Shown here: one piece after another, positions 58,631-64,000 of the stretch
Layout of the letters: every line of letters begins with the position of its first letter
Numbering within the stretch: position 1 is the stretch's first letter
From: Todiramphus chloris collaris
Lineage: Eukaryota > Chordata > Aves > Coraciiformes > Alcedinidae
NCBI GenBank assembly: GCA_025345505.1
Contig: JANVCC010000072.1
Location: forward strand, 2,205,856 to 2,269,855
Length of the DNA: 64,000 nucleotides
Direction of reading: 5' to 3'
Notes under the pieces: model-generated
The model's input: the letters and a program-made list of their open reading frames with translations, nothing else
Database searches by the model: none
Told to the model about the DNA's origin: nothing
Position numbers and translations under genes: made by a program

Positions 58631-61507
58631 CTAGAAAGAACAAAAACAAAATAAAATTCAGTGATGAAAATTTTATTGCCCCCATTTATTCAATGCTTGA
58701 ATTCCTCAATGATATCTTAAAAATGGACAGATGTTCTAGCATTAACATGTAACCCTGCCAAAAATAATTAGGGGGAAATCTGCAGTTATCATAAAAGCAA
58801 AATACCATCCCTTCCAAATAATTAGAAGTAAAATAAACCTCAGAGCAGAATGTCAATACTGAAGACAGATTTAAATTCCTTCCAGCTGTATTTAAGCAGA
58901 TAACTATGTTAATGTACATTTAACTACCAGCCTGTCTCCTCGATTGCAAACATATTAATAGATCATCACAGGGTATGGACAAGAAGATATATACAGCCGT
59001 TTGCTATTTTAATGAATTCCATTTCTACTGCTGAAAGAAGAGAGTACTATTGTATCTCATATATCCCTGTTTTGCCAACAGCACTGGAGTGGAAGCATCA
59101 TAGAACAATGCTATCTGTAGAGACTGTTCAAAAAGACATTTCTAAATCAGCTGAAGTTGCTTTTGCTACAGTAGGTCCCTACTTTTAGTCACTGGTCTAG
59201 TGATTTAGTTACAAAACATGCTGTTGTCAGAAAGGAAAAGAGACTGACTAACTGTGTTATACAGAACATACTTTCTAACTCAAAACTTTTTTTTCCAAAC
59301 TTTGTTGAATTTGCTGAAAGTGAAATCATTTCAAGTATTACTTGCAGTAGATTATTGCCATAGCTCCCAGAAAAAGGAACGGGGGCGAAAGACAGCACAC
59401 AAAATAAAGAGACATAATTAACCCACGTACCACCAGTTGCAAAAAAAAAAACCAACCAATCCTACAACCTGAAGAGCTTTCCTTTGGTTATATCTATGGA
59501 TGAGCATGTACACAAGTATTTGCTGCCAGATGAACTAATTTTATCTGGCAGTAATGAAGATACTAAATACACTGCAGAATATTCTGTAGAAGCAGATACT
59601 CAGTGAAAGGTGGGCTGTGTGTTAAATCACATCTTGTGAGGACAAAAAAAATCCCCAACAACCAAACTCAAAACCTTCCAGTCACTACAACCTCCCTCTT
59701 TCTGCAGATCCTCAAAATAAAGTTATCACAAGCCAATAACCTCTAGACAGACTATCTTAGAGCAAGCTCTAGAGGACCAGTTCCTAACTGACCAGGCACC
59801 CCAGCACCACTGCATAGCAGCCTTGGCTCCAGATGATGCTGATGGGAACTGACTGCAGAAGCCTCAGACACAAGGAGAGGTTCAGAGAGTGAGAAATACA
59901 TAACACAACAGTGAACAACGAGACCTTCAAAAACAATCCCACTATGTTTTGAATGCTGCATTTTGTCTATATTTCTTCCATTCCTTTTTCCTAAGGCACA
60001 ACTGCCAGGCATCCTAGAAATACAGCTAAAAGAGCAAATGTAAAATAAAACTTTTTGGTTGTTCTGCCTCCCCTCCACTTGTTTTCTGTTAACAAGTCAC
60101 TAAGATTCACTTCTGAAGCCTTTCTTCGCACCCTGGAAAAGTAAGAGGCTTAAAAGAGGGATGGCAAGATTGCAACAACCTGATTCTAGAAACTGATGTG
60201 TTAAAGAAGCACAGTCACCCAACCTGACCGAAGTTTGAGATGGATTTGTGAGTGTTGGAGGTTAGCCCTTGTTCTACAACAGAGGTCAGCAGCTCTACTG
60301 TAGCCTGTGAACAGTTTTAAGTCATCATTAGCAATACCATAAAACAAAGCATCTGGTGCAGCTGCAGTACAGACACTGATTTGCAACTGTCAAAATTGTT
60401 ATGAATTATGGAATGTTTTGACTTTTACAGTGTTTATCTGAAGTCAAGTGCCAAATCTATTGAAATTTTTGTTTTGTTTCCTGGCAACGTGGAATCCATA
60501 GCAATAAACCATTCCAAAGTGATGTAACCAATACCATGTCCATCTGCACTTAAGTGTTTATGCAAAGGTGATACTCCGCTTTCAGAAGACAGCTATCTGA
60601 GACACATTCACTTCGCAGCCTGCCATACACCGTCCACTGCACACTTACTTTAAAGCTCAGAGAAAAACATTCACCAGTGCCAGAGACAAACTTGCAGGGG
60701 AAAAAAGAAACCCTCAAGCTGCAGAAAATGAAGAAGAAATTGGATTGCCCTGTTCAGCCCCCTACTTCACTAACCAGGCAGTGCCACAGGACAGTCACTG
60801 AAAAGCAAATCTGACCTCACAGGAGAGTTAGAACATTTATCACAGCAAAACCCACTCTCTTCAGAAGAGCATAAGCAACTCTGACATCTAGACTCAAAAC
60901 TACTGATGAAAAATGACAACAGGTTCTTTTTGGACATTGTTTTTGAGAGGTCTCTTAAAGAACAGGAGGATGGATGAACAGAGAAGAAAGAGAAGTCGGG
61001 TCTATCTTAGACGTGAGTTTACTAATGCGCCCGTTTCCAGAAAAGCTGTATTTTCAGATTTCTGTCTCAAACAGCTAATAAATGCAACAGCCAAACAGCC
61101 AGACTTACTCTTCTGGAATTTTTAAATATGAAGACATTTTGAGTTCATTACAAAGTGCAGACACACAGGCAGGTTGTTCTGTAAAAGAACTGCTGAATTA
61201 ATACAGACCTGTCAAGTAATTTTTAAGAAGAGAAGATCATTTTATAGACTGGAGAACAGCGCAGGGCAATACAAGTGTGAACACACACAGAAATTATTTT
61301 TTGTGCTCAGTTTAAGGTGGATCAGGTTGTTGACTTATGATACCATTGTGTTAATGCTGAATGATGGGAAGGCACAGGAAGACAGAGCCAGGGATTGAAT
61401 GAGAAAGGAAATAGCAGCAACACAGGTTCAGACAGCGTTAAGCCAACTGGGAAACTGGATCTTCAAGCTAAGGGGCTTAACACTCTACTGCTGATTGTAA
61501 GACTTAC
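58631..61507 (-). other. MTERF3: MTERF3 intron
   Basis: About 2.9 kb between GTAAGT and TTTCTAG. Unique AT-rich sequence with short A-rich tracts (for example near 59440 and 59645). No repeat element or exon was recognised. Confidence 0.9.
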
Positions 61508-61697
61508 CTGGTTTCTAAAGCTTCCAGATCTTCAGCAAGGATGTATGGATTTTTGGTCAGGAACGGTCCCAGCTGATTGTCTTCTACACCCACATCCTTA
61601 AGAAACAGAAGTATTTTTCTTATATCTTTTTCAAAGTCCAAGGTCAGTAAGAGTTGACCTGCCTTTTGACGTTTCTCCACTTGGGATAAGTCAACTC
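61508..61697 (-). CDS. MTERF3: MTERF3 coding exon (fifth from last)
   Basis: 190 bases, acceptor TGTTGTAG, donor CCAG|GTAAGT, split codons at both ends that join as Gly and Arg. It encodes [67 protein letters not shown]...[20 protein letters not shown] is highly conserved with human MTERF3 and contains the first complete mTERF motifs visible here. Confidence 0.97.
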
Positions 61698-62721
61698 CTA
61701 CAACAGACAAAATTAGGAATTCATTTAATTAAAACACACACGCTACTTCCTATAAATGTTTCATGAAGGCATGTTGAAATGTATAGGACTACTCCTTCTT
61801 TTGCACTGGTTTAGCATACTTTAATTGCTTAACACAGCTTAGCAGAGCAAGGTCACAACACCTTGTATATCGTGGAAAGATTCCAGATAAAATAGACCAT
61901 CATTTTAGATACTTTTGCTGAGTTTATTTTTCAAAGGAAGACATTTGCAGTGAATCCTGCATGTGAGGAATCAAGTACACTAGTACGAGCCACATGCAGA
62001 GACCTACTCTTGTTGAACAGATGTCTTCCCAACTCTATCAGATGATGGAAGGGGACAGTTTTGCAGTGAAGTGCCCTTGGATACTGACTCACACATACCA
62101 ATTTGTTACTACATTGGGCCAGGTCTGCCCCTCAAATATTTTTCTCCAACCTCTCTCTAGTGTTCCTTGCACTTTGGGTAAGCAAGGAGGTGGCCAGAAA
62201 CCTTGAACTCGACTCTCCCTGCACAGTTCAAGTGTATTTTGATGAGAAGTAAGGTTCTCTCCCACCCTTTCCTTCTTGCCTCTCCAGTTTACTGTACCCC
62301 ACTTCTAAGGTTCTCCACAGCAACTTCCTGCCTGCCTTCCCTCCCTTCTTCCAAGGACAAAGAGCTGCAATTTCTTTTGCAGCAAATTAAAGCATCCTTA
62401 ACCAGCCCGAAAGAAGAAAGACTAATCAAGTTACACAAAGTGCTCCTCAACTCTGGAAGCTCTAGGAGATGCCTCCTTCTAGAGCCCACAGCACTAAGGG
62501 ACTAAAACTAGACAGCTTTGTCTCAAGGAATATGGCATTGCTAGCGAGTCATGCAGTCCCCTCTCTTTTCCACTTACAGTAGACATCAGTCTGCTGCTTT
62601 TAGCCATCTGTTACTGTTCCTATTTTCAAGTTTACAAGGCAACCGGTAAGATCAAAACACAAATTACAGAATCTCCAAAGCTCCAGCCACAGGCAAACCA
62701 CATAAACAAAATCACACATAC
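61698..62721 (-). other. MTERF3: MTERF3 intron
   Basis: About 1.0 kb of unique sequence from GTATGT to TGTAG. No recognisable repeat or exon. Confidence 0.9.
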
Positions 62722-62874
62722 CTAGGTGGACGAGTTTCGCCAGGGTTTCCGAGTGATCAACATAATCTCGCAGCGTGCAAGACTGAAGAGGTAGAATTGG
62801 TTCTGCAATTATCTGTACAGCTTCCTCCTCAGAAATCTCCTCCAAAGCAGATGATGGTGGGACATCATCCCAGT
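62722..62874 (-). CDS. MTERF3: MTERF3 coding exon (first visible; mitochondrial transcription termination factor 3)
   Basis: MTERF3 is a mitochondrial-matrix mTERF-fold protein. In mouse and fly it represses mtDNA transcription initiation and is needed for assembly of the large mitoribosomal subunit. This 153-base exon starts by completing an Asp codon and encodes [50 protein letters not shown] plus the first base of Gly (donor CTAG|GTATGT). ISEEEA.QIIA.P and [17 protein letters not shown] are diagnostic of MTERF3 and lead into the mTERF repeats. The six exons in this window encode about 305 residues of a protein of roughly 415. The mitochondrial targeting peptide and low-complexity N-terminus lie upstream, beyond the right edge. 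No frameshift or stop interrupts the visible part. Confidence 0.97.
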
Positions 62875-64000
62875 CTAAGAAACAAATACAGAAGATCCAA
62901 ATGCATTTTGCAAAAGACAAAGCTGCTCCCACCAAATATTATATAGATTTCTTAAAATCCATTTCAAAATGGAGAAACACCGTGCATGAGGTGAACAGGT
63001 CATCTATTATTAACTGAAACCACAGACTCCCACTTTTTGTCTGTTCCACCTCCTTGTCACTGCCCGTCAGCTCCTGCTCATGTAGCCAAATCTGGGTGTA
63101 GTAGCCAGCAAGTCTGCTGCCTTGGTCACTGAAGACAACAGATCACACCACCTCCAAAAGCAATCTTCTTTAACTTCTTCACAAAAGCATTCTTGCCTGA
63201 TCAGATCCAGATCAGTAACAACTGCAAAGATCACTTTTCATCACCTGACAAGCTCACTATTTTGTGCTTCTTCTGAATCTGATGCCTGTGCTGAAGTTGC
63301 TTTAACTTTCAAGGTATTTCACTGCCAACTTCAACCAAGCTACCATGTCTTATCCATTACAGAACGACTTGACTACTACCACCTTTAACAGCTGAAGAAA
63401 TCAAACTCCATTTGCTATTCATTAAGGTTTCCAAGTGAACACCATTATGCTTGCTTAGAAGTATTCTCTAAACTGATCTATTTTTCCATTGACAGGAGTT
63501 CACAGCAGATAGATCAGGATTAGTGTTTGCAGGCTGGCTGCTAACATCCACCTCAATTATCAAACTGATTACTGATCAACACCCTGAATTACAAACTCTT
63601 CAGGCTGAAGATTTTCTGTGCTCTGGAACTTTGCACAATGACTTCCTATAGACGAGGGTAACTCTCTTTCTTGTCAAGGAAACAAAGCCACACCAGAACA
63701 ACCAAAACAGATTCCAAAGTACTACGATTCTAACGTTCTAGGCAGAGTTGCACAGACTAGTTCAATAGCTGTTGAAGGTCTTCCACTTCTCGAAGCCTCA
63801 GAAAAAAACACAGAGTAAAACATTTTTAGCAACATTTAGTAACTCCTGAAACAGTAATAAGAACTCTCTACGAACCTATATGGATATCAAGTATCTTCTT
63901 TCAACTTGTTGCAGACCAAACCAATAGATGCTAAGGTCCATTCCAGAAACATAGGTGCCCTTTTTTTTTTTTTTTTGCAACCTCAAGTTCTTTATATCTT
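62875..64000 (-). other. MTERF3: MTERF3 upstream intron (partial), runs off window
   Basis: Acceptor TTTCTTAG borders the exon at 62874. The preceding coding exon, which must end with one base (G) of a split Asp codon, is not found in the remaining 1.1 kb. A short S/E/Q-rich frame at about 63235-63310 does not meet the phase requirement. A T17-type run sits at 63961-63977. No transposon was recognised. Confidence 0.7.

Noticed and set aside
63235-63330. Minus-strand S/E/Q-rich short frame with an AG|GTGATG donor, resembling the low-complexity N-terminus of MTERF3
   Set aside because: It would end in the wrong phase for the next exon (two extra bases instead of one), has an in-frame stop just upstream and no acceptable acceptor. 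The true upstream exon is probably outside the window.
1-64000. CRISPR arrays, bacterial operons, insertion sequences or phage modules
   Set aside because: Spliced GT-AG genes, CpG islands, CR1 LINEs and LTR remnants show a vertebrate nuclear genome; no prokaryotic signatures are present.

Overview
This is nuclear DNA from a vertebrate, almost certainly a bird. Three genes lie on the minus strand in the order GDF6 (left), UQCRB, MTERF3 (right); from general knowledge this is the vertebrate 8q22-type neighbourhood. The interspersed repeats point to birds: CR1 LINE 3' ends with the ATTCTGTG-type terminus, an ancient CR1/L3-like LINE, and an LTR of the kind common in avian ERVL-like elements. 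Repeat density is low, and the proteins match avian/mammalian orthologues closely. The species cannot be named from the sequence.

Layout. 1-9836 is the 5' part of GDF6 intron 1. It is CpG-rich and contains several AT-richer islands that look like regulatory elements. 9837-10173 is GDF6 coding exon 1; exon 2, with the rest of the propeptide and the whole mature ligand, lies off the left edge. 10174 to about 10425 is the GDF6 5' CpG island. From about 10.4 to 43.4 kb is a gene desert of about 33 kb, where upstream regulatory DNA for GDF6 would be expected. It holds a pyrimidine-biased domain (11.1-12.85 kb), an isolated CpG island followed by a T-free minisatellite broken by a 100-N assembly gap (21.3-22.4 kb), an ancient LINE (29.8-30.7 kb) and a CR1 3' end (42.7 kb). 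I found no supportable gene there. UQCRB (43435-48934) is complete: four coding exons, 109 residues, a poly(A) signal, and a CpG-island promoter with a GC-box minisatellite and a perfect TISU/YY1 start element. After about 2.9 kb come the last six coding exons of MTERF3 (51868-62874), ending in a very short 3' UTR; its 5' exon(s) lie beyond the right edge.

Function. GDF6 is a secreted BMP-family ligand for skeletal, joint and eye patterning. UQCRB is a matrix-side subunit of respiratory complex III. MTERF3 is a mitochondrial mTERF-fold regulator of mtDNA expression and mitoribosome assembly. The last two are adjacent, head-to-tail genes for mitochondrial function but are separate transcription units; the sequence shows no operon-like coupling.

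I found no convincing new biological system. The most unusual items are the T-depleted minisatellite (open in all six frames for a compositional reason) with a perfect hairpin at its edge, a C20 tract next to the GDF6 splice donor, the TISU start plus GC-box VNTR at UQCRB, and several candidate GDF6 regulatory elements that need comparative alignment.
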